Notes under the pieces: generated by a model
The model's database searches: none
Seen by the model: only the letters and a program-made list of their open reading frames with translations
Told to the model about the DNA's origin: nothing
Translations under genes and position numbers: made by a program
Part shown: in pieces, positions 55,609-63,645 of the stretch
Position numbering within the stretch: position 1 is the first letter of the stretch
How the letters are laid out: every line of letters begins with the position of its first letter
From: Pseudomonas triticicola
GTDB taxonomy: Bacteria > Pseudomonadota > Gammaproteobacteria > Pseudomonadales > Pseudomonadaceae
Assembly: GCF_019145375.1 (NCBI RefSeq)
Contig: NZ_JAHSTX010000001.1
Coordinates: 4,365,501 to 4,429,500 of the forward strand
Length of the DNA: 64,000 bases
Direction of reading: 5' to 3'

Positions 55609-56060
55609 GAATTGACCACCACAGGCGAACTCGCCGCCTCAAAAGCCCTCAGTACCCGAAGCGTAGCTTCCAGATCGCTGCGCTCGATGCCTTCCAGCAC
55701 CTCATGACGCAAGCGCACCAGCTCGGCCTCCACCGCCTGCACCAGCTCGCGACCGGTATCGGTCAGGCTCAGGCACTTGGCCCGGCGATCCTGGGCATCT
55801 TCGGTGCGACAGACGTAACCGGCGTGGCACAGCTGATCGAGCAAGCGCACCAGCGAAGGACTCTCCATCCCCGCAGCCTGGGCGACTTGCACCTGGCGCA
55901 CGCCCTCGCCCAAACGCCCGATCATCAACAAAGGCACGGCGCAGGCTTCGGAAATTCCGTAGTTGACCAGCGTGGTCTGGCAGATCTTCCGCCAATGCCG
56001 GGCGGCCACCACCATGGCGCTGCTGATGTTCATCTGGAGACTGTCGAGGGAATCGGACAC
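55605..56060 (-). CDS. MarR-family repressor of the FUSC efflux operon
   Basis: A 151-residue winged-helix regulator with QVAQAAGMESPSLVRLLDQLCHAGYVCRTEDAQDRRAKCLSLTDTG in landmark parts, the MarR DNA-binding core (about 55-110). The GTG at 56060 is adopted. An internal ATG at 56033 would also make a plausible protein, and neither has a strong ribosome site. First gene of the operon, and a GTTAG-N4-CTAAC palindrome 16 bases upstream is the likely self-operator. Confidence 0.88.
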   Translation of the reverse strand: MSDSLDSLQMNISSAMVVAARHWRKICQTTLVNYGISEACAVPLLMIGRLGEGVRQVQVAQAAGMESPSLVRLLDQLCHAGYVCRTEDAQDRRAKCLSLTDTGRELVQAVEAELVRLRHEVLEGIERSDLEATLRVLRAFEAASSPVVVNS

Positions 56061-56075
56061 GGGATAACGGACACT

Positions 56076-56089
56076 GTTAGTTTGCTAAC
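56076..56089. promoter_or_regulatory. GTTAG-TTTG-CTAAC palindrome, probable MarR operator
   Basis: Perfect 5-base arms, extended by A/T-rich flanks, lie 16 to 29 bases upstream of the marR start. Binding there would block transcription of the efflux operon. Confidence 0.55.
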
Positions 56090-56103
56090 TATCAATATCG
56101 CAT

Positions 56104-56396
56104 TGGAGGGGAATTTCAGTCAAGTTTTGAAACAAATCTCCCCACGCTTGGCCGAGGCGTACCACGAGTTGGATTTGTAATTTTTCGAAGAAAAAATCTA
56201 ATGCGACGGACAGAACCAAATTTTTTTTACAGTAAGAAGGTTTTTTTTACATCTGAGCCTTTTCGCGCAATTTTTTTTACATGCTGCGCCTCATGCCAGA
56301 CGATACATCAACTGATCCCACACGTTGGCGGCCCAGTCCGGTCACTCAAGAATCTCATCGACAAACATCGGCCATTTGAATAAAGCGGGGGCTCGT
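56104..56396. other. AT-rich gap with three phased T8ACA tracts
   Basis: No gene supported. TTTTTTTTACA occurs at 56221-56231, 56241-56251 and 56271-56281, i.e. 20 and 30 bases apart. Just left is a TTCGAA-centred palindrome (about 56181-56196). A 60-codon frame across the tracts has no coding character. Confidence 0.6.
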
Positions 56397-56678
56397 TCAA
56401 CGGTTCTTGGCAGTATCGTAAACACTGCTGCGTTCGCGCTTGCCAACCGCTAGCACGGAAACCACGACTCGTTCGTCGATGACTTGGTAAACCAATCGAT
56501 ACCCCGAGGCTTTGAGTTTGATTTTGTAGCAGTCGGGCATGCCGTGGAGTGCGTCAGCCGGGATTCTGGGAAGCTTCAGCCTCTCACCCAGCTTCTTTTT
56601 GAATTGCTCACGCAATGTATGACCCAGCTTGTTCCACTCTTTGTGCGCAGACGGCAGAAACTCAAGCTTATAAGTCAT
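56397..56678 (-). CDS. RelE-type toxin
   Basis: A 93-residue RelE-superfamily protein: YKLEFLPSAHKEWNKLG, LHGMPDCYKIKLKASGYRLVYQVIDE and VVSVLAVGKRERSSVY. The Lys/Arg-rich centre and the KASGYRLVYQV strand match RelE of E. coli, which cuts mRNA in the ribosomal A site. It overlaps the antitoxin gene by 11 bases and is transcribed after it. Confidence 0.9.
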   Translation of the reverse strand: MTYKLEFLPSAHKEWNKLGHTLREQFKKKLGERLKLPRIPADALHGMPDCYKIKLKASGYRLVYQVIDERVVVSVLAVGKRERSSVYDTAKNR

Positions 56679-56913
56679 CCAGGCTTACCGAAATGGGCGT
56701 TTCGTGGAGGCGCGAACGAACAATGTCAGCCAGCTCAAGATCATCAAGCCGCTCCATCATTGCTTCATAAACTTCGGCCGGCACCATATAGCCCATGACG
56801 CGATTGTGGTTGAGGACAGCGACGGCCCCCCCATGTGCACCGTTCAACACGGCAGTAGGATTTTTCTTTAATTCAGAGACACTGACAGCCATATCGGCGA
56901 GAACGCTTTGCAT
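56668..56913 (-). CDS. Phd/YefM-RelB-type antitoxin
   Basis: An 81-residue protein: MAVSVSELKKNPTAVLNGAH, AVAVLNHNRVMGYMVPAEVYEAMMERL, then an acidic toxin-binding tail (LDDLELADIVRSRLHET). It is closely similar in its N-terminal half to the antitoxin at 38849-39148 but is paired with a RelE rather than a ParE toxin. Confidence 0.88.
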   Translation of the reverse strand: MQSVLADMAVSVSELKKNPTAVLNGAHGGAVAVLNHNRVMGYMVPAEVYEAMMERLDDLELADIVRSRLHETPISVSLDDL

Positions 56914-57002
56914 AATAAGAACCTCAAATTAGGACGTGATTTTGGTCTATTTATGCCATGCGGACAACTGTGGCGTTCAACGAGGATACAACTTCGCGAT
57001 GA

Positions 57003-57248
57003 TCACCCCACCCGCCCCTTACGCAACATCACATTCAACTGATCCACCACCTCCGCCCAATCCGCATCGTCGAGAATCTCCTCGCGCAGAAACTGCGCCT
57101 GACCTGCCGTCCAGAAAAACGCGTCAGCCAGATGCAGATCCGGCTTGAGCGGCGAATGGGTAGCGATGAATTGGTCGATGCCGGTCGGATCGTCGGCGAG
57201 GCCGAGTTGTTTGAACAGGGCCGGGAGGCTGTGCTGCGGATTTTCCAT
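57003..57248 (-). CDS. DUF2789 family protein
   Basis: An 81-residue soluble protein with SLPALFKQLGLADDPTGIDQFI, HSPLKPDLHLADAFFWTAGQAQFLREEI and DDADWAEVVDQLNVMLRKG, the DUF2789 pattern. Function unknown. Members are common in Pseudomonas, often as single genes. The start at 57248 begins MENPQHSLPA. Confidence 0.85.
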   Translation of the reverse strand: MENPQHSLPALFKQLGLADDPTGIDQFIATHSPLKPDLHLADAFFWTAGQAQFLREEILDDADWAEVVDQLNVMLRKGRVG

Positions 57249-57326
57249 GATGCAACTCCTCTGCAATTCAGGTCCGGCGTCACGCCGTTTGCTGCAGTGG
57301 AGTTGAGCATAGCTGTCGCCGTGGGT

Positions 57327-58826
57327 TCAGGGTCTGGCGACGTCCGGCGAGCCTGCGGCCAGTTGCGCTGCCGGATAGACCGATTGCCATCCGCCGCCCA
57401 ACGCCTTGTACAAACCGACCATCGCCAGGGAGACGCCGGTCGAGCTTTCCACCCATTGTTCCTGCGTGGCGAGCAAGGCGCTCTGCACGGTGAGGACGTT
57501 GACGAAATCGACCACGCCTTCGACGTATTGCTGTTGCGCGGTGCGCAGGGCGATCTGGTTCTGGCGCACGGCTTCGGCGAGGCTGTCGCGCCGGCGCTGG
57601 CTGGCGTTGTAGGCGGTCAGTTGGTCGTCGATTTCATGCCAGGCACGCAGCACGGTCTGCTGGTAGGCGATTGCCGCTTCCTGTTGTTGGGCTTCGCGCA
57701 GCTGCAGCATGCCGCGCAGACGTCCGCCGTCGAACAGCGGCAAGCTGAATTGCGGGCCGATGGCAAAGGCGCGCGAGCCCCATGAACCGAAATCGCTCAG
57801 TTGCATCGCTTGCGAACCGAGGTTGCCCGATAGGGTGATGCGCGGATAGAAATCGCCTTGGGCCACGCCGATATTGGCGGTGGCGGCGTGCAGCCGCGCT
57901 TCGGCCTGGCGGATATCCGGGCGGCGCTCGGCCAGTTCCGACGGCAGGCCGATGGCGACTTGCAGTGGCGACTGCGGCACTGCCGCGTCTGTGGATAACG
58001 CTTGAGCGAGGGCCTGCGGCGGTTCGCCCATCAGCAGACTGATCGCGTTGATCAGTTGCGCCTGACGCTGCTCGAGCGCCGGCAGCCGTGCCTCGATGGC
58101 GGCGACTTGCGCGGCGGCTTCGGCGACGTCCAGGTCGGTCGCCACACCATCGGCCAGCCGCAGCTGCGAGAGTTTCAGGCTGTGCCGGGCGACGTCGAGG
58201 TTCTGCTCGGTGACGGCGCGAGTGTTCTGCACGCCGCGGAGCTGAATGTAGTTTTGCGCGGTGTCGGCGAGCACAGTCAGCAGCACACCGCGACGATCAT
58301 TTTCCGCCACTTCGAGATTGGCATCAGCGGCTTCGGTTTCCCGGCGCACGCGGCCCCAGAAGTCCAGTTCCCATGACGCCGAGAAACCGGCATCCCACAG
58401 GTTGAAGGCCTCGTCGCCGTTATTTCCCGATGGATCGTTCAAGCCTTTGCCACTGTTGCGTTTGCGCCCGTAGCTGCCGCTGGCGGTGCTGTGCGGATAG
58501 CGCTCGGCGGTGATCACCTGGCGCGCGGCGCGGCTTTGTTGCAGGCGGCTGCTGGCCAGCTGCAGGTCGAGGTTGCTGTTCAGCGCGCGCTGGGTAAGCG
58601 CGGACAGCTGCGGGTCGTGGAAGGTTTCCCACCAGCGTTCGTTCAAGGGTGCGCTGACGGCCTGGCTTGGCGCGGATTGACTCGGTTTGGCCCAGTCGGC
58701 AGGCTGAGGGGCTTCGGGTTTCTGGAAGTCTGGGCCGACGGTGCAGGCGGCGAGACTCGTTGTGAGCAAGGCACTGAAGGTTAGCTGCTGCCACTGGCGT
58801 TTTCGCGAGCAGGCTCGCTCCCACAT
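57327..58826 (-). CDS. NodT/OprM-family outer-membrane efflux lipoprotein with REP-derived start
   Basis: A 499-residue TolC-like channel with lipobox SLAAC (TTSLAACTVGPDFQKPE) and two OEP domains (LQLASSRLQQSRAARQV, then LAERRPDIRQAEARLHAATANIGVAQGDFYPRI). The only in-frame ATG before the lipobox is at 58826, and the peptide it gives begins MWERACSRKRQWQQL. Its first eight residues are encoded by a REP repeat, and the start lacks a ribosome site. The original start was probably displaced by REP insertion, or a non-ATG start is used. It forms an efflux operon with EmrA and EmrB genes just upstream. Confidence 0.85.
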   Translation of the reverse strand: MWERACSRKRQWQQLTFSALLTTSLAACTVGPDFQKPEAPQPADWAKPSQSAPSQAVSAPLNERWWETFHDPQLSALTQRALNSNLDLQLASSRLQQSRAARQVITAERYPHSTASGSYGRKRNSGKGLNDPSGNNGDEAFNLWDAGFSASWELDFWGRVRRETEAADANLEVAENDRRGVLLTVLADTAQNYIQLRGVQNTRAVTEQNLDVARHSLKLSQLRLADGVATDLDVAEAAAQVAAIEARLPALEQRQAQLINAISLLMGEPPQALAQALSTDAAVPQSPLQVAIGLPSELAERRPDIRQAEARLHAATANIGVAQGDFYPRITLSGNLGSQAMQLSDFGSWGSRAFAIGPQFSLPLFDGGRLRGMLQLREAQQQEAAIAYQQTVLRAWHEIDDQLTAYNASQRRRDSLAEAVRQNQIALRTAQQQYVEGVVDFVNVLTVQSALLATQEQWVESSTGVSLAMVGLYKALGGGWQSVYPAAQLAAGSPDVARP

Positions 58827-58868
58827 TCTGGAGTGCGTTGCCCCAGTGGGAGCGAGCCTGCTCGCGAA
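58802..58868. repeat. REP pair overlapping the start of the OMF gene
   Basis: Inverted REP copies 58802-58824 and 58846-58868 lie between the emrA-like stop (58892) and the lipoprotein coding region. The left copy encodes the N-terminus of the lipoprotein. Confidence 0.88.
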
Positions 58869-58891
58869 CGCGACAGCCGATTCAACACCGA

Positions 58892-59959
58892 TCATCGCTG
58901 CGTCACCTCGCGCCCGGACGCCTTTGAGCTGGCGGTATCAATACTCGCCTCGACCGACATCCCCACCCGCAACCGCTCGGCCAGTGGCTGGCCCGGCTCC
59001 AGCACGATCTTCACCGGAATCCGCTGTACCACTTTGGTGAAATTACCCGTCGCGTTATCCGGTTTCACCGCCGCAAAGGTCACGCCCGTTGCCGGCGCAA
59101 TGCTCTCGACGCGGCCAGTCAGGGCTTCGCCGCCGAGGCTGTCGACCCGCACTTGCACATCCTGCCCGGGCTGCACGTCGGTCAACTGGGTTTCCTGAAA
59201 ATTGGCCACCACATAGGCCTGCTGCAACGGCACCACCGCCAACAGCTTGCTGCCCGGCGTGACGTAGGCGCCGACGCGCACCGCACGCTCGCCGATCATG
59301 CCGTCCTGCGGCGCAGTGATGCGCGTGTAAGAGAGGTTGAAACTGGCAATCTCCAGCGCAGCCTGCGCATGTTTCAGATTGCCGTCGGCGGCGTTGCGCT
59401 GGGCGGTGAGAATCTCGACCTGCTTGCGTTCGGCCGCCAGCTTCGCGGTCGCGGTGTCGAGGCGCGCCGAGGCCTGATCAATGCGCGTGCGCGCCTGCTG
59501 CGCGTTCTGCACGGTGCCAGCGCCGACACCGGCGAGATGGTTGTAGCGGTTCAGTTCCTGCTGCGCAAAAGCCATTTGCGCTTTGGCCGAGACCACGGTG
59601 GCCTGCGCCTGAGCAATCAGCGACGCCTGCCGCTCCAGGGTCGCGTTGGCGTTCTGCAACTGCGCCCGCGCGACCAGGGTTTGCGCATCCGCCGCTTCCG
59701 CCGCTGCGCGCAGATCACGGTCATCGATCAGCGCCAGCAACTGCCCGGCCTTGACCTGCTGGTTGTCTTCGACCAGCACCTGCTTGATGAACCCGGCCAC
59801 GCGCGGCACCACCAGCGTGTAGTCGGCGGAGACGAAGGCGTCGTTGGTGGTTTGCTCGGTGCGTTGACCGAACAGCCCGGGCATCGCCAGGTACACCAGC
59901 ACGCCCACCGCCAGCGCGGCAGCCACGGCCACCGCGAGTTTTTGCTTGGATTGAGTCAT
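58892..59959 (-). CDS. EmrA/HlyD-family membrane fusion protein
   Basis: A 355-residue adaptor. One membrane helix (AVAVAAALAVGVLVYLAMPG) is followed by the first lipoyl half (VVPRVAGFIKQVLVEDNQQVKAGQLLALIDD), a long alpha-hairpin (about 85-205), and the second lipoyl half (RITAPQDGMIGERAVRVGAYVTPGSKLLAVVP). It bridges the EmrB-type pump and the outer-membrane channel. It is 27 bases after the emrB-like gene. Confidence 0.92.
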   Translation of the reverse strand: MTQSKQKLAVAVAAALAVGVLVYLAMPGLFGQRTEQTTNDAFVSADYTLVVPRVAGFIKQVLVEDNQQVKAGQLLALIDDRDLRAAAEAADAQTLVARAQLQNANATLERQASLIAQAQATVVSAKAQMAFAQQELNRYNHLAGVGAGTVQNAQQARTRIDQASARLDTATAKLAAERKQVEILTAQRNAADGNLKHAQAALEIASFNLSYTRITAPQDGMIGERAVRVGAYVTPGSKLLAVVPLQQAYVVANFQETQLTDVQPGQDVQVRVDSLGGEALTGRVESIAPATGVTFAAVKPDNATGNFTKVVQRIPVKIVLEPGQPLAERLRVGMSVEASIDTASSKASGREVTQR

Positions 59960-59986
59960 AAAAAACCTTCAGTTTCAGTACAGCGA

Positions 59987-61525
59987 TCAGGTCGGCGCGC
60001 GCGGCGGATAAATCCGCGTCGGCAGCCAGAAAATCAGCAGAATCAACGCCACGGCGACGCCGGCCATGCACAGGTACAAATCGGACGAAGTCAGCACCAC
60101 CGCCTGCTCATGCACGCGGTGAGCGAGGCCCGGATCGCTGTGATCGGCCAGCGGCGAATTGCCGAGGCTGTCGACCAACATGGTCGAATGAAAATGCAGG
60201 CGCGCGGTGGTCAGCGCTTCGATGACGCCGGTGGCGACCACGGCGGCAAGGCCTTTGACGGTGTTGAACCACGCCGACGCGAACGGTCCTTCCATCGGCG
60301 TGATACTGCCGGTCGACAACATCAACAGCGGCAACACCGCCATCGGCTGGCCGAAAATCTGTAGCCATTGCAGGACGTAGAAATCATCGCGAATCCACGC
60401 CGAAGTCAGGTGCGAACCGCCCAGGCAGGACAGCGCGAGCATGCCCAGCCCAATGCCGAGCACCCAGCGGCAATCGACCCAGCGCAAGTTGCACAACGCG
60501 GCCACCAGCGGCAGCGCGATCAATTGCGGCAGCGCCGCGATGAGCATGATCGGCGCGGTTTGCGCCGGCCGATAACCCTGGACCTGCGCCAGATAACTCG
60601 ACGGAATCAACACCACCGCCAGCAGCACGATCAGCACCCCGGCGAGGGTGATCAACGCAAACAACAGGTTGCGGATGCCGAGCATCTGCAGCTTGAAAAA
60701 CGGAATCGGCTGCGACCATTCGTTGATCAGAAATGCCACCAGCAGCAGCGAACCGGCACCGAGTAATCCACAGATCAGGTTCGACTCGAACCAGTCCAGT
60801 CGATTGCCCTGCAACAGACCGATCACCAGCATGCAGATCGCCGGAAAGCCCAGCAGCAGGCCTTTCCAGTTGAACGACTTGAGGCGCTCCAAGCGCAGCG
60901 GATCCTGGGGCAATCCGTAAGCCACTGCGGCCATGGCGATCAGGCACGGCACGATGATCTGCCAGAAGGTCCATTGCCAGCCGACGTATTCAGTCCACAG
61001 ACCGGCCAGCGGCGTGCCGAGCCCCGGGCCGAAAGTCGCGGTCAGTGCGTAGCCGGCCAGTCCGTACAGTTTGATGTTCGCCGGGAGAAAGCGCAGCGCG
61101 ACGGTCATCAGCATCGGCGGCAATGCACCGCCGGCGAGACCTTGGAGGATGCGCATCAGCAGCAGACTTTCGTAGTTCGGGGCGAACGGGCACAGCACGC
61201 CGAGCAGGGTAAACAGACCGATGGCGCAGAGGGTGAAGCGGCGCAGCGAGAAGGTCACCGAGCACCACGGCGCGAAGGCCATGGCCGCGACCGACGTGGC
61301 CGTGTAGCTGGCGACCAGCCAAGTGCCTTCGTCGTAGCCGATGTGCAGCGCGCCGCGAATATCGGCGAGTGCGACTTTGGTGACCATCTCGTTGAGGCCC
61401 GAGACCAGCACGGCCAACAGCACGCCGACCAGACCAATGATGATCCGCGCCCCGAACACCGCAGGCGCAGCCGCCGTCGCCGGGCTGGTCGCGGCGAGAG
61501 GCGCCGGGACCGTCAGGGATGTCAT
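59987..61525 (-). CDS. EmrB/QacA-family (DHA2) multidrug transporter
   Basis: A 512-residue major-facilitator protein with 14 predicted helices, the first at about 27-47. It has the DHA2 motifs in GYDEGTWLVASYTATSVAAMAF, LLMRILQGLAGGALPPMLMTV and GFGPGLGTPLAGLWTEYVGWQWTFW (landmarks). A proton-driven pump for the EmrAB-OMF tripartite system, probably for hydrophobic or aromatic compounds. First gene of its operon. The LysR gene to its right is on the same strand and separated by a REP pair. Confidence 0.93.
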   Translation of the reverse strand: MTSLTVPAPLAATSPATAAAPAVFGARIIIGLVGVLLAVLVSGLNEMVTKVALADIRGALHIGYDEGTWLVASYTATSVAAMAFAPWCSVTFSLRRFTLCAIGLFTLLGVLCPFAPNYESLLLMRILQGLAGGALPPMLMTVALRFLPANIKLYGLAGYALTATFGPGLGTPLAGLWTEYVGWQWTFWQIIVPCLIAMAAVAYGLPQDPLRLERLKSFNWKGLLLGFPAICMLVIGLLQGNRLDWFESNLICGLLGAGSLLLVAFLINEWSQPIPFFKLQMLGIRNLLFALITLAGVLIVLLAVVLIPSSYLAQVQGYRPAQTAPIMLIAALPQLIALPLVAALCNLRWVDCRWVLGIGLGMLALSCLGGSHLTSAWIRDDFYVLQWLQIFGQPMAVLPLLMLSTGSITPMEGPFASAWFNTVKGLAAVVATGVIEALTTARLHFHSTMLVDSLGNSPLADHSDPGLAHRVHEQAVVLTSSDLYLCMAGVAVALILLIFWLPTRIYPPRAPT

Positions 61526-61636
61526 GAATGAAAACTCCGGGGGTGAAATACCGGAGCATTTTAGTGGGGCTTGATGCTGACGAAAATTGACTTATTGGCA
61601 GGTTATAAGTGCATCAAACACAACGGTGAATGCCTA

Positions 61637-61726
61637 TGTGGGAGCGAGCCTGCTCGCGAAAGCGGTGGACCAGTCGCCATTGAGGTGACTGACTCGACGC
61701 CTTCGCGAGCAGGCTCGCTCCCACAG
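61637..61726. repeat. REP pair, GCGAGCCTGCTCGC type
   Basis: Inverted REP copies between the LysR gene and the emrB-like gene. Confidence 0.88.
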
Positions 61727-61748
61727 GAATTCGATGGTGCCTGATGAT

Positions 61749-62666
61749 TTACGGCTGTGCCGCCAGCCACGTTTCATCGCAGCAGGTCTTGAGGGTTTCG
61801 CGCAGCCAGCGGTGGGCCGGGTCCTTGTCGAAGCGCGGGTGCCAGGCCTGGGTCAGCATGAGCATGGGCAGCGGAATCGGCAGGTCGAATGAACGCAGTT
61901 TCAGCCCCAGCCGCCGCACGCTGAGTAACGCTTCTTTGGGCACCGGCAGGATCAGGTCCGAGTCGGGCAAGGCAAACATCGCCGCATGAAAACTCGGCGC
62001 GATCACCGCCACCCGGCGCTCCAGCCCCAACGCATTCAACGCCGTGTCGATCGGGCCGCGAGCGATACCACGCCGCGACATGCTGATGTGGGAAAAACCG
62101 GCGTAGCGCTCGGCAGTGATTTCGCCATCGAGCAACGGATGATTTTCGCGCACCAGGCCGACGAAATGGGTGGAAAACAGGTTCTGCACCTTCACTTCTG
62201 GCGTGAGCGGACGGGTGTTGCTGACGCTCAGATCGATGCGTCCTTCGCGCAGCGCCTCATCGTCGCCATCGCCTTCCGGGACGAAGCGCAATTCGCAATG
62301 CGGGGCGAGTTGGTCGAGGGTGTCGAACAGCTTGCCGCCGTAAACGCCGACGAAGAAATCATTGGCGCGAATGCTGAAGCGTCGACGCAAGGTACCCAGC
62401 TCGACGCTGTCGGCGGAGCGAAACAGCAGCGCCGCCTGCTCGACCACATCGCGCACCTGCTCGCGCAGCTCAAGCGCTTTGGGTGTCGGCACCAGCCCCC
62501 GCCCGGCGCGCACCAGAATCGGATCGCCGATGGCTTCGCGAATCCGCGTCAGCGTGCGACTCATGGCCGCCGGGCTGAGGTTCATCCGCCGCGCCGCACC
62601 GACCACACTGCCCTCGTCGAGCAAGGCATCGAGGGCGACCAGAAGGTTCATATCCGGGAGTTGCAT
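61749..62666 (-). CDS. LysR-family regulator (NodD/LeuO-like end)
   Basis: A 305-residue regulator. The helix-turn-helix, residues 20-45, is GSVVGAARRMNLSPAAMSRTLTRIRE in landmark parts. The effector domain follows, with RFSIRANDFFVGVYGG near residue 90. A GTG 9 bases upstream of the chosen ATG, or an internal ATG five residues later, are alternative starts. It is downstream-facing toward the EmrAB-OMF operon and may control it, but an independent target is equally possible. Confidence 0.88.
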   Translation of the reverse strand: MQLPDMNLLVALDALLDEGSVVGAARRMNLSPAAMSRTLTRIREAIGDPILVRAGRGLVPTPKALELREQVRDVVEQAALLFRSADSVELGTLRRRFSIRANDFFVGVYGGKLFDTLDQLAPHCELRFVPEGDGDDEALREGRIDLSVSNTRPLTPEVKVQNLFSTHFVGLVRENHPLLDGEITAERYAGFSHISMSRRGIARGPIDTALNALGLERRVAVIAPSFHAAMFALPDSDLILPVPKEALLSVRRLGLKLRSFDLPIPLPMLMLTQAWHPRFDKDPAHRWLRETLKTCCDETWLAAQP

Positions 62667-62758
62667 GCTGAGCACTCTTGGCTGATCTGGATTGATCCGG
62701 GCGCAATGCTAACAAACATCCCTCAAGGGTGACGAGGCCGGCCCAGCCAACGAAGATC

Positions 62759-63625
62759 TCAGCGCTGCATACCCCAGCGCTTGACGGTCACCCGCTCAAG
62801 GGTGGCAAAAACCAGATTCTCCACCAGCAAACCAATCAGGATCACCACCGCCAGCCCGGCGAACACCTTGTCGGTGTACAGCTCATTGCGATTCTGGAAG
62901 ATGTACCAGCCCAGCCCGCCCTTGCCGCTGGTCGCGCCAAACACCAATTCGGCGGCGATCAAGGTGCGCCAGGCAAACGCCCAGCCAATCTTCAAACCGG
63001 CGAGAATCGACGGCAGTGCCGCCGGGATCAGGATGAACAAGACCAGGCGCAAACCCTTGAGGCCATAGTTACGCCCGGCCATGCGCAGCGTCTCGGACAC
63101 ACCGAGGAATCCGGCATAGGTGTTCAGCGCCAACGCCCACAACACCGAGTGCACCAGCACGAAAATCAGGCTGTTCTGGCCCAAGCCAAACCAGAGCAGC
63201 GCCAGCGGCAGCAGGGCAATCGCCGGCAACGGGTTGAACATTGAAGTCATGGTGCTGAGCAGATCACGTCCCAACTGGGTCGAGACCGCCAATGTCGTCA
63301 GAGCGAACGCGAGGACGATGCCGATCAGGTAGCCCTTGATCAGCACCACCAGCGAGATCCACACCTTGGCCAGCAACTCGCCACTGAGCAGCCCGTCGAA
63401 CAAGGCATGTGCGGTTTGCAGAAAACTCGGCAGCATCAAGTCGTTGTTTTGAATCCGCGCGACCACTTCCCAAATGATCGCCAGCACGATCAGGATCAGG
63501 CTTTTACGCAGCCAGCCCTGTTGCCACAGGCGCGTGCCAAGCGGCAATTCGCGCTCGACCGGCACTGCGGTCAGCGGCTCGAGCACGGTTTCAAATTCTT
63601 CACGCACGGATGATGAATGGCTCAT
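62759..63625 (-). CDS. ABC permease, nitrate/sulfonate/taurine type
   Basis: A 288-residue inner-membrane permease with six predicted helices and the EAA loop GVSETLRMAGRNYGLKGLRLVLFILIPAALPSILAGLK in landmark parts. TSMFNPLPAIALLPLALLWFGLG is typical of SsuC/TauC relatives. The start at 63625 has AGGAGG. It partners the ATPase whose C-terminal part follows at 63646. The binding protein lies beyond the window, so the substrate is not known. Confidence 0.9.
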   Translation of the reverse strand: MSHSSSVREEFETVLEPLTAVPVERELPLGTRLWQQGWLRKSLILIVLAIIWEVVARIQNNDLMLPSFLQTAHALFDGLLSGELLAKVWISLVVLIKGYLIGIVLAFALTTLAVSTQLGRDLLSTMTSMFNPLPAIALLPLALLWFGLGQNSLIFVLVHSVLWALALNTYAGFLGVSETLRMAGRNYGLKGLRLVLFILIPAALPSILAGLKIGWAFAWRTLIAAELVFGATSGKGGLGWYIFQNRNELYTDKVFAGLAVVILIGLLVENLVFATLERVTVKRWGMQR

Positions 63626-63645
63626 CGGGTAGTCCTCCTGGCCGC

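Noticed and set aside
53641..55707. 688-codon plus-strand open frame
   Set aside because: Antisense to the FUSC pump gene, His/Gln/Arg-rich as usual for shadows in this genome.
56201..56383. 60-codon plus-strand frame across the T8ACA tracts
   Set aside because: No ribosome site, and the Phe-rich repeats come only from the T tracts.
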